Notes: generated from the letters alone by a model not told the origin. Counted from the first letter of the stretch, positions 1-6,412 are shown. The stretch is 9,312 nt of DNA from JBKJTP01 sp046590195 (GCA_046590195.1 JBKJTP010000015.1:1-9312); one strand, 5' to 3'. Numbers and translations: made by a program.

Positions 1-481
1 TGCCGCTTGCATCCTTCGGTGCCTTCCACAAATTCGGGCGAGTCGAGTAGACTTTCACCGGTGTCGTGACCTTCATGTTCATCAGCGCCTTACCTGCATA
101 AACAGGATGCGTTGCAACATCGCCGTTGAATGCGATGACATCAGGGATGTAACCAGCCTCAAGGCGGATCGCTACGCGTGGCGCGAGATCCTTACCGCGA
201 GATGTAGCTGCGACAATGACAGTATCAGCGCCGCTGGTCTTCGCAGCTTCAGCGATCGCCTTGCCTGTTGCACGCGATGAGTAGTGCTCGAGACGAGGCT
301 CTGTAGCGGTGTAAACATTTGCGAAGCCAAGCGTCTTTGCCTGTTCTGCGAGCGAAGCATTCGAGCCAACAACAACAGCATTGATCGTTGTTGCGCCGAG
401 TGATTGTGCTGCCGAGATCGCTTCGAGCGATGGCTTGCGGATCTGCCCGTTACGCTCTTCTAAGAAAATAAGTACGTTCAT
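1..481 (-). CDS. etfA: Electron transfer flavoprotein alpha subunit, N-terminal part (cut by window edge)
   Basis: Alpha subunit of the soluble FAD-containing ETF heterodimer, which passes electrons from acyl-CoA and other dehydrogenases to the quinone pool or to other acceptors. Translating from the ATG at 481 gives 160 codons with no stop before the window ends, so the C-terminal FAD-binding domain lies outside. What is visible is the ETF N-terminal Rossmann-like domain: it opens MNVLIFLEERNG and has the conserved block AATSRGKDLAPRVA (residues 91-104). Later come GDVATHPVYAGKALM (120-134) and the strand ending YSTRPN (145-150) that precedes the domain junction. etfB lies immediately upstream on the same strand, with 14 bases between its stop and this ATG, so the pair is an operon giving both subunits in equal amounts. 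I see no Shine-Dalgarno sequence in the gap. Confidence 0.93.
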   Translation of the reverse strand, partial: MNVLIFLEERNGQIRKPSLEAISAAQSLGATTINAVVVGSNASLAEQAKTLGFANVYTATEPRLEHYSSRATGKAIAEAAKTSGADTVIVAATSRGKDLAPRVAIRLEAGYIPDVIAFNGDVATHPVYAGKALMNMKVTTPVKVYSTRPNLWKAPKDASG

Positions 482-495
482 AATGGTGGAGGGGC

Positions 496-1248
496 TTAGA
501 TGACCTTTGCTTCTTCGTGGAGGAGACGTGCGAGCTCTGTTGCGGCGCCCTGCGGATTGCCATCGGCATTGACGATCTTGTTCTGACGCTTGCGCTCTGG
601 CTTGTCCATCTTGACGACCTCAGTGCGCGCACCTGATGCAGCACCAGCGACTTCGGCGATCGGCTTCTGTTTCGCCTTCATGATGTTCGGCAGTGAAGGA
701 TAGCGTGGGTCGTTCAGTCCCTTCTGCGCTGCGATGAGGCAAGGGAGCGTCAACTCGATCTTTTCGCGTCCGCCTTCAACTTCTTTCTCGACGCTGACAT
801 TGTTGCCTTCGATCGTCATTGCAACAACGACCGTTGCCGCTGGCATATCGAGCAGCTCAGAAAGCATCGGTGCGATCGCAGAGCCGTCGAAATCGATCGA
901 CTGCTTGCCGAGCAAGATGAGATCTGCGTTCATCGTCTTGAGCTGCGTTGCTAGCATCTCAGCGACAGCAAAGCTATCACTCTTATCGCCCTTGATCAAC
1001 ACGCCCTTGTCGGCACCCATTGCAAGTGCCTGACGGATCGCTTCCTTGGCGTTGTCCTGACCAACAGAGATCGCGGTCACTTCGCCTTTGTGCTTATCGC
1101 GAAGCTTGAGCGCTTCTTCGACAGCAAATTCGTCGTAGGGATTGAGAATGAACTTGACGCCAGCCGGATCAAGCGACTTCTGATCGCTCGCCACGTTCAC
1201 ACGTGTCGTCGTATCCGGTACATGGCTAACGCAAACTACAATATTCAT
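496..1248 (-). CDS. etfB: Electron transfer flavoprotein beta subunit
   Basis: Beta subunit of the electron transfer flavoprotein; in this family it binds a structural AMP and supplies the docking surface for partner dehydrogenases. The 250-aa product is the usual full length. It shows the N-terminal alpha/beta fold (MNIVVCVSHVPDT), the NPYDEFAVEEALKLR segment (36-50), the nucleotide-contact loop ILLGKQSIDFDG (111-122), and the classical ETF-beta signature around residues 153-173 (VEKEVEGGREKIELTLPCLI). This is followed by GLNDPRYPSLPNIMKAK (177-193). The ATG at 1248 gives the expected N-terminus; the leader upstream is A/T-rich without a Shine-Dalgarno. It is the first gene of the etfBA operon. 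A repeat element ends about 45 bases upstream of the start, so any promoter probably lies in the short AT-rich stretch between about 1249 and 1272 or within the repeat. Confidence 0.96.
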   Translation of the reverse strand: MNIVVCVSHVPDTTTRVNVASDQKSLDPAGVKFILNPYDEFAVEEALKLRDKHKGEVTAISVGQDNAKEAIRQALAMGADKGVLIKGDKSDSFAVAEMLATQLKTMNADLILLGKQSIDFDGSAIAPMLSELLDMPAATVVVAMTIEGNNVSVEKEVEGGREKIELTLPCLIAAQKGLNDPRYPSLPNIMKAKQKPIAEVAGAASGARTEVVKMDKPERKRQNKIVNADGNPQGAATELARLLHEEAKVI

Positions 1249-1292
1249 TTATGTAGTGATAGATAATTTTGTCAGTGCCTGGCATTCAGTGC

Positions 1293-1471
1293 CTGTCATT
1301 GCGAGGAGGTATCCATCACTTTAGCGATGGAGCCGACAATGATCCACTCCAAAAACCTTCCTGAGGAAAGTTTTTGCATTAGATCTTCCCCGCGTCAACT
1401 CCGCGGAATCCCGAAGGAGATTGCTTCGTCGCCCTCGCAGCGTAGCTGCTCGCGGCTCCTCGCAATGACAG
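1293..1471. repeat. Intergenic repeat element with perfect 16-bp inverted ends
   Basis: The left end CTGTCATTGCGAGGAG (1293-1308) is the exact reverse complement of the right end (1456-1471), giving a ~179 bp element with no credible coding potential. The inside holds further secondary structure: an 11-bp imperfect hairpin at 1351-1375, a CCGCG/CGCGG pair near 1390-1407, and a GC-rich right half containing GGAGATTGCTTCG. The words TCATTGCGAG, GAGATTGCTTCG and CTCGCAATGACA recall a family of dispersed intergenic repeats found in many bacterial genomes. That recognition is from memory and was not searched. It sits between two minus-strand genes (the 102-aa gene and etfB) and could fold into a large cruciform or RNA hairpin between their transcripts. 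No transposase is nearby, so it is at most a non-autonomous element. Confidence 0.72.
1351..1375 (-). terminator. Possible intrinsic (bidirectional) terminator inside the repeat element
   Basis: AAAAACCTTCC (1351-1361) pairs with GGAAAGTTTTT (1365-1375) around a TGA loop, with one mismatch (C1357/A1369). Read on the minus strand, the stem ends in five T residues, the usual form of a factor-independent terminator. The A/T symmetry would let it act in both directions. It lies ~110 bases downstream of the 102-aa gene and ~100 bases upstream of etfB, so it could separate the two transcription units. The T run is part of the stem, which weakens the call. Confidence 0.4.
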
Positions 1472-1485
1472 ATGCTGGAGAGTGC

Positions 1486-1794
1486 TTATTCGATCACAAA
1501 GGCATCGTTCTCGATCTCACCTTCATTAACGGCCTGGACCCTGAGGCTGCCGAACGGAGTGATAAAATGAGGTAGCTCCTTGTGCGCGGGCGTCCTAAAC
1601 ACGAGCCTCCGGTTCAAAATTTCATACAGGTCCTTGCCAAGTCGGATCTTGCTGAATGGCTTTTGCGCCTTCCAAAGTGCGGCCGCCCGCTCATAAACGG
1701 CGTTCTTGATCTCCTCGAAGCTCTGAGCTTCGTGGGGGACCTGGGTGCTTTCGGGAGGGATATTCTGCTGGGACTCGACCGGGGTTTCAGGCAT
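1486..1794 (-). CDS. Small hypothetical protein (102 aa)
   Basis: I do not recognise this protein. From the ATG at 1794 it reads MPETPVESQQNIPPESTQVP..., a proline- and glutamate-rich, probably disordered first ~25 residues. A compact, plausibly folded part of ~75 residues follows, with the segments SFEEIKNAVYERAAALW, IRLGKDLYEILNRRLVF and ELPHFITPFGSLRV, ending ENDAFVIE. The frame is open up to an ATG at 1872, which would add 26 residues. I prefer 1794 because the extra residues come from sequence bordering a repeat remnant (about 1870-1893) and read less like protein. There is no signal peptide in the shorter form and no Shine-Dalgarno. The stop lies 14 bases before the right end of the repeat element. 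The natural-looking amino-acid pattern in the C-terminal part suggests a real gene, but I have no homology to support it. Confidence 0.55.
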   Translation of the reverse strand: MPETPVESQQNIPPESTQVPHEAQSFEEIKNAVYERAAALWKAQKPFSKIRLGKDLYEILNRRLVFRTPAHKELPHFITPFGSLRVQAVNEGEIENDAFVIE

Positions 1795-2002
1795 GTGGCG
1801 GGTTAGGTTAGCTGGAGCGCTGAAAATTCCCAGTAGAGCAATACCCCTGCCGACTGTCTCAAGCACCATCATTTCTCGCTGCGCTCGAAATGACGGCGGG
1901 ATAGGGAAATGATAAAGAGACGATCCGGGGGGACTTTTCGCAATTCCCGACAGTTTCTACCCCGTCTAATAGAATTTTTCAGATCAAGTCCATTTAGCAT
2001 CA

Positions 2003-2167
2003 ATGAATAAGAAGACCAAGGACGTACGCAAGAAGCACAAGAAGGCTCAAGAGCGTGCAAAGCGTAAGATCGTAGCGTCGAAGGCAGCAGCAAAGTCGCC
2101 TCGCACCCGCAAGGCAGCACCTGCAAAGAAGGTAGCAGCACCGAAGGAAGCTACGCCAGCCGAGTAA
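2003..2167 (+). CDS. Small Lys/Ala-rich basic protein (54 aa)
   Basis: A 54-codon frame from ATG 2003 to TAA 2165-2167. The N-terminal half is strongly basic (MNKKTKDVRKKHKKAQERAK). The C-terminal half is Ala/Lys/Pro-rich with a repeating feel (KAAAKS, RKAAPAKKVAAPKEA) and ends in the acidic TPAE. Most of the Lys codons are AAG and the frame uses codons like those of its neighbours, which favours a real gene. Such tails are typical of nucleic-acid-binding proteins: histone-H1-like nucleoid proteins, or extended small ribosomal proteins. I cannot tell which, and see no specific family signature. It is followed within 20 bases by a terminator-like hairpin with a T run, so it is probably a short monocistronic transcript. 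No Shine-Dalgarno sequence precedes the start. Confidence 0.68.
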   Translation: MNKKTKDVRKKHKKAQERAKRKIVASKAAAKSPRTRKAAPAKKVAAPKEATPAE

Positions 2168-2183
2168 GACTCGTTAAGTCAGT

Positions 2184-2225
2184 AGTGCTTTTCTACGGAT
2201 GAGAGGGCGGTATCCGCACTTTTTT
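2184..2225 (+). terminator. Intrinsic terminator after the small basic protein gene
   Basis: ATCCGCACT (2212-2220) runs into six T residues (2220-2225). It can pair with CGGAT (2196-2200) and, across a 7-base bulge, with AGTGC (2184-2188). An alternative short hairpin GCGG-TAT-CCGC (2207-2217) uses part of the same right arm. Either fold followed by the T run fits a factor-independent terminator, 17 bases after the stop of the 54-aa gene and ahead of the DinB-like gene. Confidence 0.6.
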
Positions 2226-2263
2226 CGTTTGACACTTTTTCTTTTCTCCAACACCAGGCAATC

Positions 2264-2797
2264 ATGTCGTCAAACTCACTCAATGTCGAAGCGCTTGTTC
2301 AACGATTCGATACGGCATTCACAGAACTGATCACCATGCTCGGCTCAGTCGATCAGGATCAGTTCAATACTGTCCCTTTTGAAGGCAGTTGGACCGCCGC
2401 GCAGCTAGGCGAGCACATCCTGAAGTCCGCGATCGATACACCAAAGCTTCTCAATGGTGCGACGATCCCAACAGAGCGTGCAGCCGACGAGAGAGTCGCG
2501 TGGATCGAAGAGATCTTCCTCAACTACAACACAAAGATGCAGGCACCGGACTTCATCGTGCCGGAAGTTCGCGAGTACGACAAGAGCGAAATGATCGCAA
2601 CGCTCGGGAGTATCCGAACGAACATCATCGAATCGGCGCGCACACTAGATCTTTCCGAAACGTGCACAGCATTCGAGCTTCCAAACTCGGGCAAGTTCAC
2701 ACGCTTTGAATGGATCGCATTTGTCGCGATCCACACGACGCGCCATAATCATCAGCTCACGAACATTATCGCAAAGCTGGAAGAGAAGGTACCTTAG
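2264..2797 (+). CDS. DinB-like (DinB_2/YfiT superfamily) metal-binding protein
   Basis: The 177-aa product fits the DinB four-helix-bundle superfamily, which includes thiol-dependent S-transferases; most members have no known substrate. Visible features are the N-terminal helix (EALVQRFDTAFTELITML), the characteristic GSWTAAQLGEHILKS segment (41-55) with the first metal-ligand histidine H51, and the C-terminal helix IAFVAIHTTRHNHQLTNI (151-168) with H157 and H161. These three histidines match the family's divalent-metal triad. No signal peptide or membrane segment is seen, so it should be cytoplasmic. The ATG at 2264 gives a complete family-length protein. The stop lies 7 bases before folP on the same strand, suggesting co-transcription, although no functional link to folate synthesis is known to me. 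The name DinB refers to the Bacillus damage-inducible gene, not to E. coli DNA polymerase IV. Confidence 0.85.
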   Translation: MSSNSLNVEALVQRFDTAFTELITMLGSVDQDQFNTVPFEGSWTAAQLGEHILKSAIDTPKLLNGATIPTERAADERVAWIEEIFLNYNTKMQAPDFIVPEVREYDKSEMIATLGSIRTNIIESARTLDLSETCTAFELPNSGKFTRFEWIAFVAIHTTRHNHQLTNIIAKLEEKVP

Positions 2798-2804
2798 GAC
2801 TTAA

Positions 2805-3662
2805 GTGAAGTATTCGCTCTCCGATCTGCTCATTCAGAAGCCCGCACTCGTGATGGGCATTCTGAACGTCACGCCAGATTCCTTCAGCGATGGCGGGGAG
2901 TATCTCGATCAGCCAGCAGCGACCCAACATGCGCTGCGCATGATCGATGAGGGCGCTGATATTATTGACGTAGGCGGCGAATCAACTCGTCCCAAAGGCA
3001 AAACCTATGGCGATGGCGCGCAGGCCGTCTCGCTTGAAGAAGAGCTGGACCGAGTAGTCGGTGTGATCGCTGGCATTCGGAAGCTGAATGCTGATGTGCT
3101 CATCTCGATCGATACAACAAAGTCGGAGGTTGCACGCGCAGCTGTGGGTGTGGGCGCGAACATCATCAATGATGTCAGTGCCGGAACTGCTGATGCGAAG
3201 ATGTTCGTGACAGCTCGCGATCTTAACGCGCCACTCATACTGATGCACGGACATGGTCCGTTCTTCAAGCGGGAGAACATCGAAGAATACGAATACGAGA
3301 ATGTCACTCGCACGGTGTTTAACTATCTCAGAATGCGTATGATCGAAGCGCGCAACTTCGGCGTGCGCGAAGTGCTCGCAGATGTCGGCATTGGCTTCGC
3401 GAAAGTCTATAATGAGAACATAAAGCTGATGCGCGATCACGAGCAATTCAAATCACTCGGCGTGCCGCTCGTTATTGGTGTCTCACGCAAAGCGACGATC
3501 GGCAAGATGCTCGGCGAGAATGTGCAGCAAAAAGATCGCGCGGCTGCGAGTCTTGCAGCAGCGCTTTACTGCGTCCAGCGCGGTGCCCGGATCGTTCGCA
3601 CGCATGATGTAAAGCCGACGGCTGAGGCGCTAAAGGTGTGGGCCGAATTGGCCAAACTATAG
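2805..3662 (+). CDS. folP: Dihydropteroate synthase
   Basis: Catalyses condensation of 6-hydroxymethyl-7,8-dihydropterin diphosphate with p-aminobenzoate to give 7,8-dihydropteroate, a step of cytoplasmic folate synthesis and the sulfonamide target. The 285-aa product is full length for this TIM-barrel family. It has both signatures: MGILNVTPDSFSDGG (17-31) and GADIIDVGGESTRP (50-63). Other conserved positions are SIDTT with D103, INDVSAG with N122, DVGIGFAK with D193 and K200, GVSRKATIGKML with S227-R228-K229, and RTHDV with R265 and H267. Two places depart from the common form: LMHGHGP instead of LMHM(R/Q)G, and DVGIG instead of DPGIG. The start is GTG at 2805, placed 7 bases after the preceding stop; it puts the first signature at the normal distance from the N-terminus. 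Confidence 0.96.
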   Translation: MKYSLSDLLIQKPALVMGILNVTPDSFSDGGEYLDQPAATQHALRMIDEGADIIDVGGESTRPKGKTYGDGAQAVSLEEELDRVVGVIAGIRKLNADVLISIDTTKSEVARAAVGVGANIINDVSAGTADAKMFVTARDLNAPLILMHGHGPFFKRENIEEYEYENVTRTVFNYLRMRMIEARNFGVREVLADVGIGFAKVYNENIKLMRDHEQFKSLGVPLVIGVSRKATIGKMLGENVQQKDRAAASLAAALYCVQRGARIVRTHDVKPTAEALKVWAELAKL

Positions 3663-3707
3663 CGGTCGGCCTCCAACTTTCGAGCATTCCCCTGCGTTGC
3701 ATTCAGC

Positions 3708-4094
3708 ATGAGAAGTTCAGTCAAAGCCAATTTCAAGAGCAGACGCGGATCAGTTGAAGCAAACCTCCCCGTATTGTTCTTTGAGGACGATGGCGTCGCG
3801 ATCGTACACTGCCCTGCATTGGATCTATCGGGCTATGGTAAGACGGAGGAAGAAGCGCGCAAATCATTCGAGGTTGTGCTGGCAGAATTCTTCGACTATA
3901 CGTTGAAGAAGTCAAGCCTTCTCCGTGTGCTTCGAAAGCTAGGCTGGGAAGCTCATGGTAAGCGTTCACGCCGTCGCGTTACAGCTCCAACGCTAGAGGA
4001 AATGATGAGCCGCGACCCGGAGCTGAATCTCTTGCTAGCCAATACACCGGTTCGCATTCAGAACCGTCCTGTCTACATGCCGGTCGCTGCGTGA
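3708..4094 (+). CDS. hicB: HicB-like antitoxin
   Basis: Predicted antitoxin of a type II HicAB module. Residues 22-64 (VLFFEDDGVAIVHCPALDLSGYGKT..., then EEEARKSFEVVLAEFFDY) match the degenerate RNase-H-like HicB fold: a beta strand with D/G turn, HCPALDLSGYG in place of the usual cPelpGc.s.G, then a helix beginning EEEA. The protein is 128 aa. The basic stretch GKRSRRR (84-90) and the tail TLEEMMSRDPELNLLLANTP do not form a recognisable ribbon-helix-helix or helix-turn-helix, so how it would bind its operator is unclear. It overlaps the downstream hicA by four bases, so the two are translationally coupled. The antitoxin comes first, the reverse of the classical hicA-hicB order. The ATG at 3708 has no Shine-Dalgarno; folP ends 45 bases upstream. 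Confidence 0.8.
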   Translation: MRSSVKANFKSRRGSVEANLPVLFFEDDGVAIVHCPALDLSGYGKTEEEARKSFEVVLAEFFDYTLKKSSLLRVLRKLGWEAHGKRSRRRVTAPTLEEMMSRDPELNLLLANTPVRIQNRPVYMPVAA

Positions 4095-4312
4095 CGCAGA
4101 AGCTTTCCAACGTATCGCTGGCCGATCTTCGTCGCTTCTTGAAAGAGCAAGGATGCAATCATATCGGAGATAGGGGCGGTCATGAGAAATGGAGCAGGAA
4201 GGATCTGCTTCGACCAATCGTGATCCAAAGCCACATTGATCCGGTGCCCGAATTCATCGTGAAGCAAATACTTCGAACTCTGAGTATTGACCGCTCCGAG
4301 TTCAAACTCTAG
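4091..4312 (+). CDS. hicA: HicA-like toxin (mRNA interferase)
   Basis: Predicted HicA toxin, a small double-stranded-RNA-binding-fold ribonuclease that in characterised systems cleaves mRNA and is neutralised by HicB. The 73-aa length is typical. The order of elements fits: SLADLRRFLKEQGCNHIGDRGGHEKWSR, where H31 of GGHEKW is the expected catalytic histidine of the GxHxxh motif. The second half, PIVIQSHIDPVPEFIVKQILRTLSID, resembles the usual vp.H...l..gtlr.Ilr.lgi ending. The start is GTG at 4091, within the last codons of hicB (overlap GTGA); the first internal ATG would delete most of the fold. With the key histidine and full length present, nothing suggests inactivation. Confidence 0.83.
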   Translation: MTQKLSNVSLADLRRFLKEQGCNHIGDRGGHEKWSRKDLLRPIVIQSHIDPVPEFIVKQILRTLSIDRSEFKL

Positions 4313-4377
4313 CCCACCGCGCTCGGAACTTATACCTGCCGAAATCTCATCCCTTTCGTAGTTAATACAACTATTTG

Positions 4378-6237
4378 ATGCGTCCTCTTTTACACAAGTT
4401 TCTCGTTGCTTTGTGCGCAATTTGCGTTGGCTCGACAGCCTACGCGCAAGGCTTCTCGCATGAAGAAAGCTTACAGCAGATCCCGCTCTCGCATACGGTC
4501 GATCTCAAGAAGGTACAAGAACCGCAGGGCTTTAGGAGTGAGGAGTTTCACGTGCCGCATCCAGGCGGCATGCGAGATCTGATCAAGCAGAAGCTGCATC
4601 AGGCGCGAGTAGAGAAGGGCCTCTATGCTTCGCAGCCGATGGTCAACGATGTGCCAGTGCTCGATCGCAACTTCAAAGGCAATGGCTTCGGCGGCGGCAC
4701 ACCGAACGATAACAGCATGGCGATCTCCAATGGCGGATTCGTTGTGAGCGTGATCAATACGAACATTCGGATCTACGACACCACGGGCAAAGAATTGCTG
4801 AGCAAGTCCCTTGCGAGTTTTGCCGCTCCGCTCAAAGTGCCACGCACATATGACCCGCGTGCGATCTACGATCCCATCAGCGATCGCTTTATCGTCATCT
4901 TCCTTGATGGCACACTCGACACGACGAACAACCCGATCCTCTGCTTTTCGCAAACCAACGACCCTAGAGGCTTGTGGAATTGCTACAAGCTTCCGGGCAA
5001 TCCGTTGCCTGGCGATTCGACGTGGTCAGATTATCCGATCGTTGCGATCACGAAAGACGAGGTCTTCCTTACGTTGAATCTTCTGAAGAATAACACCAAC
5101 TGGGACGTTGGCTTCACACGCTCGCTCGTCTGGCAGATACGAAAGGGTGACGGTTACGATAGCACCACGCTGACGACAAAACTTTATTCAGAGATCAAGT
5201 ACGATGGCAAGTACGTATGGAGCATCTGTCCGGTCCATGCGGGAAGTAAGATCGAAGGACCGAATCTGTACCTGCTCTCCGTGCGGCCGGATGCGGTGCA
5301 GAACGATACAGTGTTCCTGCACGAAGTAACCAATACGATCGCATCAGGCGAAGCGACCCTGACACAAAAAGTGCTCGTGAGCACAGCCAAGTACGGCGTG
5401 CCGCCAAATGGTGATCAGCCTCCACGCTATGCTGAATTTCCTGATTCATTAAGGCAGTACTTGCAAACTAATGACGCACGCGTTCTCGATGCGAGCTATC
5501 GCGATGGCAAGATCTACTTCGTTGGAAATACCGTGGACATGGAGAATCTCCGCGCCGGCGTCTATATCGGCGAGATCGTGAACCCATCTTCCGCTTCGCC
5601 TGCCATTCGCGGCCGGATCTATTCCGATCCTGCGATCGACTTTGGCTATCCTTCCGTCATCAATTTGCCTGAAGGTGCTGTGATGACGTTCTCGCATTCC
5701 TCACGCTCGATCTTTCCTGGGACTTCCGCGGCGTTTATGCCCAGCTTCGATGATTACATCGATCGCGTTGTCGTCAAGGAGGGGACTGCGTACATCAACG
5801 TACTGACATCGCGCAGCGATTCGATCGAACGATGGGGCGACTATACCGGCATTCAATCTCGCTATAACGATCCTCGCGCCGTGTGGCTCTCCGGTTCGTT
5901 TGGGATCAGGACGGGGATCTCGAACTCGCATCATACATGGGTCGGTGAGGTTCGGCTCGCCACTGCAGATGTCAATGAGCGGCCTTCTCTGCTCGTATCG
6001 CGAAGCCTTTCGTATCCCAATCCTTCATCAGGTATTGTGAAACTTGCGCCAACGGAAAAGATCGTTAAGAGCATCTCGTACCGAAATACACTGGGTAATC
6101 TGGTTGAGATCGGTCCTCGTCTCGGCAGCGATGGCTCGACCATCGATCTCAGCGATGAACCTGCTGGCGTCTATCACATCACGCTTCATTACACCGATGG
6201 AACACAAGAGACGCAGAAGATCGTACTGGATCGCTAG
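4378..6237 (+). CDS. Exported protein with T9SS C-terminal sorting domain (619 aa)
   Basis: Secreted or cell-surface protein of unknown function. From ATG 4378 it starts with a clear signal peptide, MRPLLHKFLVALCAICVGSTAYA, cleaved before Q24. A TTG three bases upstream would add one residue; ATG is preferred. The central ~440 residues look like repeated beta-sheet blades, with motifs such as YDPRAIYDPISDRFIVIFLD (158-177), SDYPIVAITKDEVFLTLNLL (217-236) and RWGDYTGIQSRYNDPRAVWL (485-504), suggestive of a beta-propeller-like extracellular domain. No catalytic motif is recognised. The C-terminus (about 543-619) begins LSYPNPSSG and ends with GVYHITLHYTDGTQETQKIVLDR-type strands: the type A sorting domain that takes proteins through the outer membrane by type IX secretion. 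A lipoprotein gene overlaps its last 41 bases. Confidence 0.88.
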   Translation: MRPLLHKFLVALCAICVGSTAYAQGFSHEESLQQIPLSHTVDLKKVQEPQGFRSEEFHVPHPGGMRDLIKQKLHQARVEKGLYASQPMVNDVPVLDRNFKGNGFGGGTPNDNSMAISNGGFVVSVINTNIRIYDTTGKELLSKSLASFAAPLKVPRTYDPRAIYDPISDRFIVIFLDGTLDTTNNPILCFSQTNDPRGLWNCYKLPGNPLPGDSTWSDYPIVAITKDEVFLTLNLLKNNTNWDVGFTRSLVWQIRKGDGYDSTTLTTKLYSEIKYDGKYVWSICPVHAGSKIEGPNLYLLSVRPDAVQNDTVFLHEVTNTIASGEATLTQKVLVSTAKYGVPPNGDQPPRYAEFPDSLRQYLQTNDARVLDASYRDGKIYFVGNTVDMENLRAGVYIGEIVNPSSASPAIRGRIYSDPAIDFGYPSVINLPEGAVMTFSHSSRSIFPGTSAAFMPSFDDYIDRVVVKEGTAYINVLTSRSDSIERWGDYTGIQSRYNDPRAVWLSGSFGIRTGISNSHHTWVGEVRLATADVNERPSLLVSRSLSYPNPSSGIVKLAPTEKIVKSISYRNTLGNLVEIGPRLGSDGSTIDLSDEPAGVYHITLHYTDGTQETQKIVLDR

Positions 6238-6412
6238 TCTTGCACTAGTGCTCGTGTGTAGCTGCACGCCGCGCGAGATCGAGCAGCAGGATGCGGTGCT
6301 AGAGATGCCGCGTCCGGGTGGCAGTGATCAGCATCGATTGGATTCGATCAAGCGTGAGTTGAACATCAAGCGCGGATCGCCGACGATCCAGCAGCAGAAC
6401 GACCAACGATGA
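6197..6412 (+). CDS. Small predicted lipoprotein (71 aa), overlapping the preceding gene
   Basis: Starts at ATG 6197 inside the end of the T9SS protein gene (41-base overlap, different frame) and ends at TGA 6410-6412. The N-terminus is a textbook lipoprotein signal: MEHKRRRRSY, a hydrophobic stretch WIASLALVLV, then CSC, with C23 the likely lipidated residue (VCS|C). The mature part is ~48 residues, hydrophilic, probably unstructured, rich in Arg/Gln/Asp (RLDSIKRELNIKRGSPTIQQ). No family is recognised. The frame is open further upstream to 6044, but that sequence is only a shadow of the T9SS gene, and the signal peptide fixes the start. Its stop overlaps the YjbQ start by four bases (ATGA), so translation of all three genes is probably coupled. 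It could be an anchor or accessory factor for the secreted protein, but that is a guess from position. Confidence 0.72.
   Translation: MEHKRRRRSYWIASLALVLVCSCTPREIEQQDAVLEMPRPGGSDQHRLDSIKRELNIKRGSPTIQQQNDQR

Noticed and set aside
734..1033. Plus-strand 99-codon frame antisense to etfB
   Set aside because: It lies wholly within the well-supported etfB gene; its Ser-rich translation is what etfB's codon pattern yields on the other strand.
1870..1893. CATTTCTCGCTGCGCTCGAAATGA imperfect palindrome as a second copy of the 179-bp element
   Set aside because: It shares only the general style (a C-T-C-G core) and no long word with the 1293-1471 element. It could be a fragment of another dispersed repeat, but there is not enough to annotate.
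2229..2234. TTGACA -35-like hexamer upstream of the DinB-like gene
   Set aside because: No -10-like sequence lies 16-19 bases downstream, and no TAnnTTTG motif is present.
2982..3446. Minus-strand 154-codon frame antisense to folP
   Set aside because: folP is certain from its motifs; the antisense translation has no recognisable features.
4375..4377. TTG as the start of the T9SS protein
   Set aside because: An ATG follows immediately at 4378 and gives the same signal peptide with one residue less.
4471..4953. Minus-strand 160-codon frame antisense to the T9SS protein gene
   Set aside because: The other strand encodes a protein with signal peptide and sorting domain. The antisense product is His/Arg-rich with no domain.
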